DNA of 64,000 bases. It comes from Lachnospiraceae bacterium. GTDB lineage: Bacteria; Bacillota; Clostridia; Lachnospirales; Lachnospiraceae. A model generated the notes under the pieces. It made no database searches. It was not told the origin of the DNA and worked only from the letters and a program-made list of their open reading frames with translations. Shown piece after piece: positions 17,187 to 25,961 of the stretch. The number at the start of each line of letters is the position of its first letter. Position 1 is the first letter of the stretch. The position numbers and the translations under genes were made by a program. The stretch spans positions 1-64,000 of the forward strand of contig JAIKYA010000075.1 of NCBI GenBank assembly GCA_024683645.1, given 5' to 3'.

Positions 17187-18368
17187 CTATACCCTTGTAA
17201 TATACACCATAGTAATATCATCCGCCTGATCCGCTTCCCCCGCAAATTCATCTATTGCCTTATACAGCTTGTCCACCAAAGCTTCCGGCTCCGCAACAAG
17301 ACCCAGATTATCATTCAGAGCCTTCTCAAGTCTTTCATTCCCGAACATTTCCCACTTGCTGTTAGTCGCCTCGTTGACTCCGTCGGTATAGATATACATA
17401 CTGTCTCCCGGCTCCAGCGTCAGTTCCTGCACCCTGTACTTTATGCCCTCATATATGCCGAAAGCAATATTGGTCTTCACCTTCGGCGACGAGAACTCTC
17501 CTCCCGCTTTGCTTATAAAAGGACTTCCGTGAGCAGCATTGATAAACTTAAGTTCATTTGTCTTCAGATCCAGCACGCAGAGGAAGACGGTAACAAACAT
17601 CTCTTCTTCATTTTTATAACAGAGCTGGTCATTTGTCCTTATGGCGACCTCATCAAGGGGCAGCCCCAGGGTAGCATAATTCCTGATATGTATCTTAGCC
17701 ATGCTCATAAACATTGCAGCCGGAATGCCCTTACCGGAAACATCGGCGATAAGAAAACACAGATGATCGTCATCGATCATAAATACATCATAGAAGTCCC
17801 CGCCCATTTCTTTTGCGGGTCTTGTACAGGCATACATATTTATATTCTCAAGTGCATTGAAGGCCGAAAAATCATGTTCAAGTATGCCGTCCTGTATCCT
17901 TGCCGCCACGGACAGCTCTGCCCGCACCCTCTCCTGTTCTTTTACCAGATGGGTCGTTCTGTGATAAAGCATGGTCATAAAGGAACCGTAGATCTTCCTG
18001 TTCACGCTTCCCAGCTCTTCAAACAGTTCCTTTGATATATTTGCACAGACCACATCCGTAAGAGCCCTTACAGTCGCTCCCCTGGGCTGGTCGTTCATCA
18101 GTCCCAGTTCGCCTACTATATCACCCTTGGACAAAGTAGTATTGATCCTGCTACCGTCTTTAGACAATACATCACAGGTACCGGACAGTATGATATACAT
18201 TCCGTCCTCGCAGTCGGCTCCGTAGGTCACCACATCCTGCCCCTCGGGAATGCTTACTTCCTTCATTGAAGAAAGCAGGAGTCTCACACCTTCCGGTATT
18301 TCCTTGCCTTCCTCTATCTCAAAGAATTTCCGTATTGACGGCAGTTCATATAAACGTTCAATATCCAT
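17187..18368 (-). CDS. cyclic-nucleotide-binding-domain / SpoIIE-type PP2C phosphatase
   Basis: This 393-aa cytoplasmic regulator has an N-terminal cNMP-binding-type domain (about 20-140; LSGTCDVLSKDGS, then GDIVGELGLMNDQPRGATVRA) and a C-terminal PP2C-like SpoIIE/RsbU phosphatase domain (about 180-392). Metal-binding aspartates are in GGDFYDVF, LIADVSGKGIPAAMFMS, YTDGVNEATN and DDITMVYI. RsbU-like enzymes dephosphorylate anti-anti-sigma factors. No such partner is encoded in this window, so its target is unknown. Promoter at 18407-18435; GAGGAG ribosome site. Confidence 0.9.
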   Translation of the reverse strand: MDIERLYELPSIRKFFEIEEGKEIPEGVRLLLSSMKEVSIPEGQDVVTYGADCEDGMYIILSGTCDVLSKDGSRINTTLSKGDIVGELGLMNDQPRGATVRALTDVVCANISKELFEELGSVNRKIYGSFMTMLYHRTTHLVKEQERVRAELSVAARIQDGILEHDFSAFNALENINMYACTRPAKEMGGDFYDVFMIDDDHLCFLIADVSGKGIPAAMFMSMAKIHIRNYATLGLPLDEVAIRTNDQLCYKNEEEMFVTVFLCVLDLKTNELKFINAAHGSPFISKAGGEFSSPKVKTNIAFGIYEGIKYRVQELTLEPGDSMYIYTDGVNEATNSKWEMFGNERLEKALNDNLGLVAEPEALVDKLYKAIDEFAGEADQADDITMVYITRV

Positions 18369-18406
18369 GATCCATCAGCTCCTCAGACAGTTATTTGATC
18401 CTTTAC

Positions 18407-18435
18407 ATTTTACCTTATACGGAATAAATAGACAA
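18407..18435 (-). promoter_or_regulatory. sigma-A promoter of the phosphatase-tgt unit
   Basis: On the minus strand TTGTCT, a 17-nt spacer and TAAAAT precede the phosphatase start by about 38 nt. Confidence 0.7.
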
Positions 18436-18464
18436 TATAAATTACGCTCTGCTTTAAGTAAAAA

Positions 18465-18489
18465 CGCCCCCGGTTTTACCCGGGAGCGC
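18465..18489 (-). terminator. rho-independent terminator after the truncated Ig-repeat gene
   Basis: A 9-bp GC-rich stem (CGCTCCCGG / CCGGGGGCG on the minus strand, one T-G pair) with a short loop runs into TTTTTACTT. It lies 14 nt past the stop of the gene at 18503. Confidence 0.88.
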
Positions 18490-18502
18490 TTTCAGGATTT
18501 TG

Positions 18503-19477
18503 TCAGTTTTTGACATTTACGGTTATTGTTATGGTCTTTCCGTTGAGCTTCGTTGTCAGCTTTGCTTTGCCCTTTCCGTTGGCAATAACGTTTCCTTCCT
18601 TGTCCACGTAGGCCACAACGCCCTTGCTGCTCTTGAAGACAACCGGCCGTGATACGTTGTTAAACTCAATCTTTGCCTTATCACCGGCCTTGTCAAGCGT
18701 AAGCTTGTACTTGTTCTGTCCCTTTGCAGCCTCGATCTTTCCGGTCTTTATCGCAATATCTTCAACAAACACATGGAAAGTAAATACCTTGTTGGCGATC
18801 GTACCTGTAACAGTAGTCTTACCCGCTGTGGACTCGGCTATAATCTTGCCCTTTTCAACTTTGGCAATAGTGTTATCGCTAACTGACCAGGTCATCTTGT
18901 TAACTTTATAGCCCTTGAGACTGATCTTCTTTTTCCCCCTAAGATTGAGATGGATCGTTCTTTCAGCAACCGCTGTCGTTTCCTTGATATTAACGGTACA
19001 ACTGTATGACTTACCGTTAACATATGCTTTTATTACAGCCTTACCCTTGGCAACTGCAGTAACGGCGCCATTCTGTGAAACGGTGGCAACATCGGGATCC
19101 GAGGTAGCCCACTGTACAGCCAGAGGAGCATCCAGCTTGAATCCGAGTGACTGATCCTTATCTCCTGCGTTAAATGTTACCTTTTTCTTTGCGAAGGAAG
19201 GCAATACTACGTATACCTTGATCTTTCTGTCCGAACCCTCAAGCGATATCTCTACCGGCCCGCTCTTGGTTTCCTTCTTAGCGCTAAGCACATTCTTCTT
19301 AATGGTGACATACTTTTTGTTTGCAGTCTTCCAAGTCCCTTCGGGAAGAGGGAATGACTGGCCTTTTACAAGATAGAGCTCTTTTGTATCATCGGTGATC
19401 TCGGGTATGGGGTTCATAGCTGAAGCAGCCCACTTAGCATAAAGATTGATATCCGCAGTTACCTTTGATGCTTTCAA
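18503..19477 (-). pseudogene. 5'-truncated secreted Ig-repeat protein
   Basis: The open frame (about 324 codons) begins directly at the edge of the MITE-like element, with an in-frame TGA just upstream and only a TTG as possible start. There is no signal peptide. The first residues, KVTADINLYAKW, are the tail of an InlB B-type repeat, as in the 1219-aa protein, followed by bacterial Ig-like units such as WATSDPDVATVSQNGAVTAV and MTWSVSDNTIAKVEKGKII. This is therefore the 3' part of a larger surface-protein gene whose promoter, signal sequence and N-terminal domains have been lost. It still ends in an intact terminator. Whether it is expressed is unknown. Confidence 0.8.
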
Positions 19478-19679
19478 TCAATCAGGGGGACGGTTCTGTG
19501 ATCGGCAGAATAAGCAGGCAATGTAAGAGATTCAGAGCTTGCACCATTAGTGGAGCACTTGATGAGAACGAGCAGCAAGTCCGGGCTTCTTAACATTGAC
19601 TGCGTATTATTTCGAAACCGACCGGAGAACCGTCCCCCTGGTTGAAGGTTAACAATCACGGAACCGTCCCCCTGATTGA
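19478..19679. mobile_element. 202-bp MITE-like element with 25-bp terminal inverted repeats
   Basis: The left end 19478-19502 and the right end 19655-19679 are inverted copies differing at one base; both carry the core GGGGGACGGTTC. A third, internal copy (agaaccgtccccctggttga, about 19626-19645) has the same orientation as the right end. The element has no transposase; a 61-codon frame across it looks non-coding. GGGGACGGTTC-type ends are, from memory, common near insertion sequences in Clostridia. It separates the truncated Ig gene from aroC. A clear target-site duplication is not visible. Confidence 0.7.
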
Positions 19680-19747
19680 CCTGATTGATGCAATACTTAA
19701 ATTATGATAAAATGAATCCGTTAGTCGATAAATTGGAGGTAACGATC

Positions 19748-20848
19748 ATGGCAGGTTCGATATTCGGTGATATGTTCAGAGTGAGCACCTGGGGTGAGTC
19801 CCACGGTCCGGCACTGGGCTGTGTTATAGATGGCTGTCCGGCAGGTCTTGAATTATCAGAGGAAGATATACAGCCTTATATGGACAGGCGTAAGCCGGGT
19901 AAATCGAAACTTGAGACTGCCAGGGCCGAGGCCGATAAGGTAGAGATACTGTCAGGTGTTTTTGAGGGTAAGACTACCGGCACTCCGATATCGATGATCA
20001 TCAGGAATGCTTCCCAGCACAGCAGTGACTATGATGAACTCAAGGATGTTTATCGTCCGGGACATGCCGATATGACCTTTGATGCGAAATACGGTTTCCG
20101 CGACTACAGAGGAGGCGGAAGGTCTTCGGGACGTGAGACAGCTGCCAGGGTTGCTGCCGGTGCAGTGGCAATGAAGATATTGAAGGAAATGGGTATCGAT
20201 GTCAGTGCTTATACTGCTTCCATCGGAAACATAAAGATTGAAAAGAATAATGATATGCTGGAGCGGCTCAGTAATCCGGTGGCAATGCCCGATAAGATCG
20301 CCGCTTCGGAAGTTTTTAAGTTTATGGATGAATGCCGTGCAAAGTTGGATTCCGCAGGCGGTACTGCCGAATGCCTGATCAAAGGCGTTCCGGCGGGTCT
20401 CGGAGAGCCTGTATTTGATAAGCTTGATGCCCTGCTCGGTCATGCCATGATGTCGATAGGTGCCGTAAAAGCCGTGGAGATAGGCGACGGCATAAACGTC
20501 ACTTCCAGCTATGGCAGCGAGAATAATGACGAGATGCATATGGAGAACGGCCATATCGCTTTCGGCAGCAATCATGCCGGCGGCATGCTCGGCGGTATCT
20601 CCAACGGCAATGATATCTTTATGAGGGTGCATTTTAAACCCACCCCTTCTATATTCAGCGAGCAGAAAACAGTAAATAAAAAAGGCGAGGATGTTAATCT
20701 CGCCATTAAAGGTCGTCATGATCCTGTCATAGTCCCGCGTGCCGTGGTGGTCGTGGAATGTATGGCAGCTCTCGTGATCACCGATCTGCTGCTGAAGAAT
20801 ATGTCCTCGCGCATGGATCATATCCATAAGATTTACGACAACTTATAA
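19748..20848 (+). CDS. aroC: chorismate synthase
   Basis: This 366-aa FMN-dependent enzyme makes chorismate from EPSP, the last shared step of aromatic synthesis. I use ATG at 19748, with GGAGG 8 nt upstream; longer starts run into the mobile element. Motifs: WGESHGPALG, RGGGRSSGRETAARVAAGAV and GISNGNDIFMRVHFKPT. It is one of very few plus-strand genes here and stands alone. Its promoter region (TATGATAAAAT near 19703) lies just past the mobile element, whose end may contribute the upstream part. Its 3' end overlaps the convergent lactonase gene by 16 nt. Confidence 0.97.
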   Translation: MAGSIFGDMFRVSTWGESHGPALGCVIDGCPAGLELSEEDIQPYMDRRKPGKSKLETARAEADKVEILSGVFEGKTTGTPISMIIRNASQHSSDYDELKDVYRPGHADMTFDAKYGFRDYRGGGRSSGRETAARVAAGAVAMKILKEMGIDVSAYTASIGNIKIEKNNDMLERLSNPVAMPDKIAASEVFKFMDECRAKLDSAGGTAECLIKGVPAGLGEPVFDKLDALLGHAMMSIGAVKAVEIGDGINVTSSYGSENNDEMHMENGHIAFGSNHAGGMLGGISNGNDIFMRVHFKPTPSIFSEQKTVNKKGEDVNLAIKGRHDPVIVPRAVVVVECMAALVITDLLLKNMSSRMDHIHKIYDNL

Positions 20849-21879
20849 AATACAACACAGTTTGGCATCGGTATTTTGATCTCTTTTGCGCACATGACAA
20901 GCGTCTTCTTTTCGGGATCTACTCCGAAGAAGGTCATGGTGTTGTTTTCGTGGTTTAAGCTGACCAGATGTCTGTTGTCCGGGAACAGGGCCGCATCCTT
21001 GGGATAAAGGCCGCTGATGGGCAGACAGAATATCTTGTCCAGTTTGCCGCTTATATCGTCTATATTATAAAGAGTCACCGAATTATCACCGGCATTTGAG
21101 CACAAGAGATACTTGAAATCATCCGAGAGATTGATGGCACTGGCCGCGGAGTCCCCGGCATGATAATCGTTTACCGTGGATATGGACTGTATCTTCTCGA
21201 ATTCCGGATTGTTATTCTCTTCTATATAACGGTATACATCTACCATGCAGGTTGCTTCATGTATGATGTAGATGTACATACCGTCTTTTGATATCTTGAT
21301 GTGCCTGGGACCGGAATACTGCTCGGAATGGATGATATCAACCATCGCAAGCTTCCCTGTGGCATGATCGAGGCGGTATACCTTTACATGGTCCAGGCCC
21401 AGATCGGCTGCCAGCAGATACTTGTTGTCCCTGGTCATCTTTACACAGTTTACGTGAGGCCTGAAGTTTCTGTCCGCTACAGATCCTATACCCTTGTGAT
21501 AGACTTCGTCAACGATGTCTCCGAGACTGCCGTCTTCTGCAAGGCTTAAAACCGTGATCTTGCCGTCATGATATCCTGCAACAAAGAGATATTTGTCTTC
21601 ATAATCGGTGGACAGATAACAGCCGCGCATACCGTTTATGGAAGCCTGGGAGATTGTCCTGATGCGTCCGTCAGCTTCTATGTCATAAGCTTCCACACCG
21701 TAATCGGTGATGGAATACAGATGCTTACGGTTATGCGAGATGGTCATGTATGAGGAATTGGATATCTGCACTTCATCTTTTTCAGTGAAGGTGCCGGCTT
21801 CCATATCCACATCATAAACACGTATACCTATCTTGCTTCCCTGTGTGTAGCAGGAAACATATGCGACATACTTCTCCAT
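20833..21879 (-). CDS. lactonase-family beta-propeller protein (6-phosphogluconolactonase-like)
   Basis: This 348-aa protein matches the 7-bladed propeller lactonase family (Pgl/YbhE type). Visible repeat-like strands include SYMTISHNRKHLYSITDYGV, RPHVNCVKMTRDNKYLLAADL and GPRHIKISKDGMYIYIIHE. The family hydrolyses 6-phosphogluconolactone or other lactones. No pentose-phosphate neighbour supports the exact substrate. Its ATG overlaps the citrate-synthase stop by one base (TAATG), with GGAGACAGATA as ribosome site, and its end overlaps aroC tail to tail. Confidence 0.82.
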   Translation of the reverse strand: MEKYVAYVSCYTQGSKIGIRVYDVDMEAGTFTEKDEVQISNSSYMTISHNRKHLYSITDYGVEAYDIEADGRIRTISQASINGMRGCYLSTDYEDKYLFVAGYHDGKITVLSLAEDGSLGDIVDEVYHKGIGSVADRNFRPHVNCVKMTRDNKYLLAADLGLDHVKVYRLDHATGKLAMVDIIHSEQYSGPRHIKISKDGMYIYIIHEATCMVDVYRYIEENNNPEFEKIQSISTVNDYHAGDSAASAINLSDDFKYLLCSNAGDNSVTLYNIDDISGKLDKIFCLPISGLYPKDAALFPDNRHLVSLNHENNTMTFFGVDPEKKTLVMCAKEIKIPMPNCVVFYKLS

Positions 21880-23255
21880 TATCTGTCTCCGATCTCTGTA
21901 TATTCCCTGTGATGTCCAACATACTTATATGCGGGACGTATTATCTTTCCGTGGTTGACAAGCTCTTCAAGGCGGTGTGCACTCCAGCCGGAGATACGCG
22001 CAATCGCAAACATGGGTGTGAAGAGTTCTTCGGGTATCTCAAGCATTGAATACAGGAAACCGCTGTAAAAATCTACGTTTGCACATACCGGCTTAAATAC
22101 TCTTCTGCTCTTGGTGATCAGTTCCGCACTTATCCTCTCTACCCTGTCGTAAAGCATGAACTCGTCCATGCGTCCCTTCTCTTCCGCCAGCTTCCTTGCG
22201 CCTTCTTTAAGGATTACCTTTCTGGGATCAGACAAAGTGTAGATGGCATGTCCCATACCATAGATAAGCCCCGACTTGTCAAAAGCTTCTTTTTTCAATA
22301 CTTTATCGAGATATTCGGAAAGTGCCTTTTCATCTTCCCAATTCCTTACCTTATCCTTAATGTCAGCGAACATGCGCTGAACTTTAAGATTTGCACCGCC
22401 GTGCTTGGGACCTTTAAGGGATGCTATTGCAGCTGCCATTGCCGAATAGGAATCGGTACCCGAACTGGTGACCACATGGGTGGTAAAGGTGGAGTTATTA
22501 CCGCCGCCATGCTCCGCATGGAGAACAAGAGCCATATCAAGGACTTCTGCTTCAAGCTTGGTAAACTTGCCGTCGGGCCTTAACATGTTCAGTATGTTTT
22601 CCGCAGTCGAATACTCCTTCTTGGGAGTACGGATCACAAGATTCTGGTTAAGCGAAAAGTGTCTGTATCCGTGATAACCGTAAACAGCTATCAGCGGCAG
22701 TTTTCCTATCATCTGCAGACACTGTCTCAAAACGTTGGGCACATTGGTATCTTCCGGATCATCATCAAAGGAATAAAGCGAAAGAATGGCCTTCTGCAGC
22801 GAATTCATGATATTGCCGCTGGGATTATGAAGGATCACATCCCTTACAAAATCTCCCGAAAGTTCCTGCAGATCCGTAAGTATGGTCTTGAAGCTCTCCA
22901 GCTGTGCCTTCGTGGGAAGTGCGCCGAAAAGCAGCAGATACGTTATCTCTTCAAAAACATAACGTCTGCCGTGAGCCCCTCCGATAAGGTCTTTCACATC
23001 ATAGCCCTGGTAAAAGAGCTGGCCTTCCGCTGGCATCTTTACTCCGTCAACCACCTCTGTACCGTTTACATCCGATATCTCGGTAAGGCCTGTAAGCACA
23101 CCTTTACCGTTGGAGTCACGCAGCCCCCTCTTTACGTCATATTCGGTATAGAGGCTCTGGTCTATGGCGCCGCTGGTCATGCAGTAATTTACCAGTTCAT
23201 CAAACAGCGAATCATGGTCTTTGCCAAGCTGCATCATTGAATATCTGTTCATCAT
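21879..23255 (-). CDS. gltA: citrate synthase
   Basis: This 458-aa enzyme condenses acetyl-CoA and oxaloacetate. The catalytic region includes LHAEHGGGNNSTFTTHVV, LKGPKHGGAN and YGMGHAIYTLSDPR. It is longer than the usual 370-430 residues because of an N-terminal extension of about 50 residues (MMNRYSMMQLGKDHDSLFDE...), common in Clostridia as far as I recall. A 2-methylcitrate synthase activity cannot be excluded from sequence alone. It overlaps trpS by 4 nt and the lactonase by 1 nt. No aconitase or isocitrate dehydrogenase is nearby; it would feed glutamate synthesis. Confidence 0.93.
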   Translation of the reverse strand: MMNRYSMMQLGKDHDSLFDELVNYCMTSGAIDQSLYTEYDVKRGLRDSNGKGVLTGLTEISDVNGTEVVDGVKMPAEGQLFYQGYDVKDLIGGAHGRRYVFEEITYLLLFGALPTKAQLESFKTILTDLQELSGDFVRDVILHNPSGNIMNSLQKAILSLYSFDDDPEDTNVPNVLRQCLQMIGKLPLIAVYGYHGYRHFSLNQNLVIRTPKKEYSTAENILNMLRPDGKFTKLEAEVLDMALVLHAEHGGGNNSTFTTHVVTSSGTDSYSAMAAAIASLKGPKHGGANLKVQRMFADIKDKVRNWEDEKALSEYLDKVLKKEAFDKSGLIYGMGHAIYTLSDPRKVILKEGARKLAEEKGRMDEFMLYDRVERISAELITKSRRVFKPVCANVDFYSGFLYSMLEIPEELFTPMFAIARISGWSAHRLEELVNHGKIIRPAYKYVGHHREYTEIGDR

Positions 23256-24256
23256 CTTATTCTCTCAGAAAACCCGACCTTTTTCTGAACCTTTCTAAGT
23301 GTTTTATTTGCTGTATAAGCAGCCTTCTCGGCATTATTCTTGATACAGTTGTCTATATACTCCTTATCCTTTGACAGTTCCTCAAATCTCTTCTGCAGGG
23401 GCTCGAGTACGGAAACTACCGCTTCGCCTGCAGCTTCTTTGAATACACCATATCCCTGTCCTTCAAAGTCTTTTACTATCTCTTCGGGAGTCTTTCCGGT
23501 GCAGGCGCTGTAAATATCGATGAGGTTCATAATACCCGGCTGGCTCTCGCTGTATCTGACTGCCCCTTCCGAGTCGGTTACCGCTCTTTTGAACTTACGT
23601 CTTATGGTATCCGGATCATCCATCAGATAGATCGAACCGTTGACATTTTCATCTGATTTTGACATCTTCTTCGCCGGATCCTGAAGGCTCATGATACGCG
23701 CTCCGGCCTTTCCGAGATAGGCTTCGGGTATGGTAAATACATCCCCGTAGATCGCGTTGAAACGGCCTGCTATATCCCTGGTCAGCTCAAGGTGCTGCAT
23801 CTGGTCTTTCCCTACAGGTACCACATCAGCCTGATACAGCAGTATGTCAGCCGCCATCAGTGCCGGATAGGTAAAGAGGCCTGCGTTTATATTGTCTGCA
23901 TGTTTGGCTGATTTATCCTTGAACTGCGTCATGCGGCTCAGCTCGCCCATATAGGTAAAGCAGTTAAGTATCCATGCCAGTTCTGCATGTGCCGATACCT
24001 GTGACTGGTAGTATATGCAGTTCTTCTCGGGATCTATTCCCGCTGCGATGAACAGGGTCAGCAGTTTTCTCGCATTTTTACGGAACTCCGCAGGATCCTG
24101 TCTTACGGTTATCGAGTGCAGATCGGCTACAGCAAAAAAGCATTCATATTCATCACTGAGTGTAGTCCAGTTTTTCAGGGCTCCCAGATAATTCCCGAGT
24201 GTCAGGTTTCCTGTAGCCTGCATAGCCGAAAACAAAACTTTTTTATCATTTATCAT
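23252..24256 (-). CDS. trpS: tryptophanyl-tRNA synthetase
   Basis: This 334-aa class I synthetase charges tRNA-Trp. The HIGH-like motif is TGNLTLGNYLGALKNW near residue 16 and the KMSKS loop is KKMSKSDEN near residue 195; DQMQHLELTRDIAGRFN is also typical. Length is normal. No T-box leader precedes it; it is the fourth gene of an operon starting at ykuD and overlaps the DUF5662 gene by 11 nt. GAGGATAAAAA ribosome site. Confidence 0.97.
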   Translation of the reverse strand: MINDKKVLFSAMQATGNLTLGNYLGALKNWTTLSDEYECFFAVADLHSITVRQDPAEFRKNARKLLTLFIAAGIDPEKNCIYYQSQVSAHAELAWILNCFTYMGELSRMTQFKDKSAKHADNINAGLFTYPALMAADILLYQADVVPVGKDQMQHLELTRDIAGRFNAIYGDVFTIPEAYLGKAGARIMSLQDPAKKMSKSDENVNGSIYLMDDPDTIRRKFKRAVTDSEGAVRYSESQPGIMNLIDIYSACTGKTPEEIVKDFEGQGYGVFKEAAGEAVVSVLEPLQKRFEELSKDKEYIDNCIKNNAEKAAYTANKTLRKVQKKVGFSERIR

Positions 24257-24809
24257 TTTTTATCCTCGCATTCTTTAATATCTTTACCCGGATATACTTT
24301 ATCGTATATTCCTCCCCTTTGACCGCATTCATCTTAAGAAGTCTCTCTAAGAGCTCCTTGGTATGCGGATGCAGGAATCTGCTTATATCTCCCTGTCTGT
24401 AATAGTTCCAGGGTGACAGATCGGTATATTTGTCTTTCTGGTATATCTTGCAGGCGGCAAGCCTGTCCATGAACATCTCAACAATATATCTGTCCGGCAT
24501 CGGCGCGGGCTGGGCTTTTACCTTTCCCGTTTCCGTATCCCTTATAGGATAGTCGATCCAGTATTCAAAATGATGTTTATTGCGTCCCTTATGATGGAGC
24601 CAGGCGGACGAATAGCCTATGTCCTCTCGTTCCGCATTATTCGGACTGCGGTATCCCTGGAAATACTTAACACCCGGAATAAATTCGCTCGGTGAGTATT
24701 TTGAGAGGTCATGAGTCAGTCCCTGATAATATAGCCCGGCCTTAAAGCAGCCCTTCATCACTTCAATGCGGTGTTCCGTTATGGTTTTTAAATGTCCCCA
24801 GAAATCCAT
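24246..24809 (-). CDS. DUF5662 family protein
   Basis: This 187-aa cytoplasmic protein has several His/Asp-rich motifs: TEHRIEVMKGCF, LTHDLSKYSPSEF and SSAWLHHKGRNKHHFEYWID. I recognise it as the DUF5662 family, common in Firmicutes. The conserved His and Asp residues suggest a metal site, perhaps hydrolase-like (HD-like), but that is inference. It lies between the DUF1292 gene and trpS, overlapping the latter, so it is probably co-translated. No function can be assigned. Confidence 0.75.
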   Translation of the reverse strand: MDFWGHLKTITEHRIEVMKGCFKAGLYYQGLTHDLSKYSPSEFIPGVKYFQGYRSPNNAEREDIGYSSAWLHHKGRNKHHFEYWIDYPIRDTETGKVKAQPAPMPDRYIVEMFMDRLAACKIYQKDKYTDLSPWNYYRQGDISRFLHPHTKELLERLLKMNAVKGEEYTIKYIRVKILKNARIKNDK

Positions 24810-24812
24810 AGC

Positions 24813-25106
24813 CTACACCAGTTCATCAAATTCCTGTCCGTCCAGGAATTCATCAAAAGCATCGGAAGCCGCCTCATACTCATCCTCATCCTCTATATAT
24901 CTGAGATGCGGTGTGCCGTCCTCATCCTCACTGTGACCGTAGATCCAGACCTCGCCGTCTTCATTCTCATCGTTCTCATCCAGAGGAAGCAGCGCGATAT
25001 AGTCCTTATCCCCAACCGAAAAGATGGTAACGATGGCGCATTTCACATCGCCCTCATCAAGGTTTAAGGTCACATACATTTCATCATCATCGTCAAACTT
25101 TGCCAT
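24813..25106 (-). CDS. DUF1292 family acidic protein
   Basis: ATG at 25106 is preferred over an upstream GTG because AAGGTG then serves as the ribosome site. The 97-aa product is very acidic (MAKFDDDDEMYVTLNLDEGD at the start; DENDENEDGEVWIYGHSEDE later) with the beta-rich core AIVTIFSVGDKDYIALLPL. This fits the DUF1292 (YrzB) family, usually found beside translation or DNA-repair genes in Firmicutes. Role unknown; cytoplasmic. Confidence 0.85.
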   Translation of the reverse strand: MAKFDDDDEMYVTLNLDEGDVKCAIVTIFSVGDKDYIALLPLDENDENEDGEVWIYGHSEDEDGTPHLRYIEDEDEYEAASDAFDEFLDGQEFDELV

Positions 25107-25116
25107 ATGTATCACC

Positions 25117-25836
25117 TTAAAAATGAATATTTACAAGAGTTCCGGGAACGATCATGCTATAAAGCACGATAGCCACATCATGAGGCAGATTCACGCAGCC
25201 GTGGGAACCGTTGGTCATATAAACGTTACCGCCGAAAGCGCCGCGCCAGCTTGCATCATGAAGACCGCAATGCGTATCGCCGAGTCTCATCCATCTGTCA
25301 ACCCACACGTTCCAGGTAGGCCCCACCAGTTTGGTGCCCGCCACCATATTAGTGATGGGATATATGCCTATGGGAGTGCTCTTTCCGCGATTGCCCGTAA
25401 CGACAGGCGATGCCAGAGCCACTTTTCCGTCAACTATATAGGTCAGGGTCTGTGTGGTGATATTTACATCTATATAGGTCTTGCCGAGTACAGATGTATC
25501 AATGGCCGGAACAGCCGGGGCTGCGGGAACCGCGGGAGCTGCGGCCTGTACCGGAGCCGAGGGAGCAGCCGCCTGTTCTTCAGCCAGATTCTTAAATCTC
25601 TTCTCCGCTTTTCCGAAAAGAAGATAATGATTGTAAAGAAGCTGTGCATCCGTACCGAATACCGCCTTCACATCCGCATATTTATTGGCATAATATACGG
25701 GATCAAAACCATCCGGATATACAACCGCCGTCGGATTTGCTGCAGGCTCTTCGGCTCTTACGACATCCGCATTTGCAAAAAATACGGTAAAGCCGATCAA
25801 TAAAGCTGCCAAAATCATTTTCATCATTTTTTTCAT
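25117..25836 (-). CDS. secreted L,D-transpeptidase (YkuD fold)
   Basis: This 239-aa wall enzyme should form 3-3 peptidoglycan cross-links or attach proteins to the wall. It has a signal peptide (1-28, ending VVRA), then a short module FDPVYYANKYADVKAVFGTD...LLYNHYLLFGKAEKRF (44-82) that I recall as a repeated wall-associated unit in Lachnospiraceae, then an Ala/Pro linker (88-111). The YkuD domain is at about 119-239, with His193 in CGLHDASW and the catalytic Cys214 in GSHGCVNLP. It is the first gene of the operon running to the lactonase, 10 nt before the DUF1292 gene. Confidence 0.93.
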   Translation of the reverse strand: MKKMMKMILAALLIGFTVFFANADVVRAEEPAANPTAVVYPDGFDPVYYANKYADVKAVFGTDAQLLYNHYLLFGKAEKRFKNLAEEQAAAPSAPVQAAAPAVPAAPAVPAIDTSVLGKTYIDVNITTQTLTYIVDGKVALASPVVTGNRGKSTPIGIYPITNMVAGTKLVGPTWNVWVDRWMRLGDTHCGLHDASWRGAFGGNVYMTNGSHGCVNLPHDVAIVLYSMIVPGTLVNIHF

Positions 25837-25901
25837 ATCTTTCCTCCCAATAAGATCCCGTACTTAGCGTCCGGATCTATTTTAAAAAAGGTCCAATCTT
25901 T

Positions 25902-25929
25902 ATATTAACATAATAATCACGATTTGCAA
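25902..25929 (-). promoter_or_regulatory. sigma-A promoter of the ykuD-trpS-gltA operon
   Basis: On the minus strand TTGCAA, a 16-nt spacer and TAATAT lie about 66 nt upstream of the transpeptidase start and just past the recG stop. Confidence 0.65.
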
Positions 25930-25961
25930 GCAATTATTGATATCAGGCTCTTTCATCCGTA

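Noticed and set aside
19474-19659. 61-aa minus-strand ORF across the MITE-like element
   Set aside because: It covers the terminal repeats, has no ribosome site and looks like chance translation of repeat DNA.
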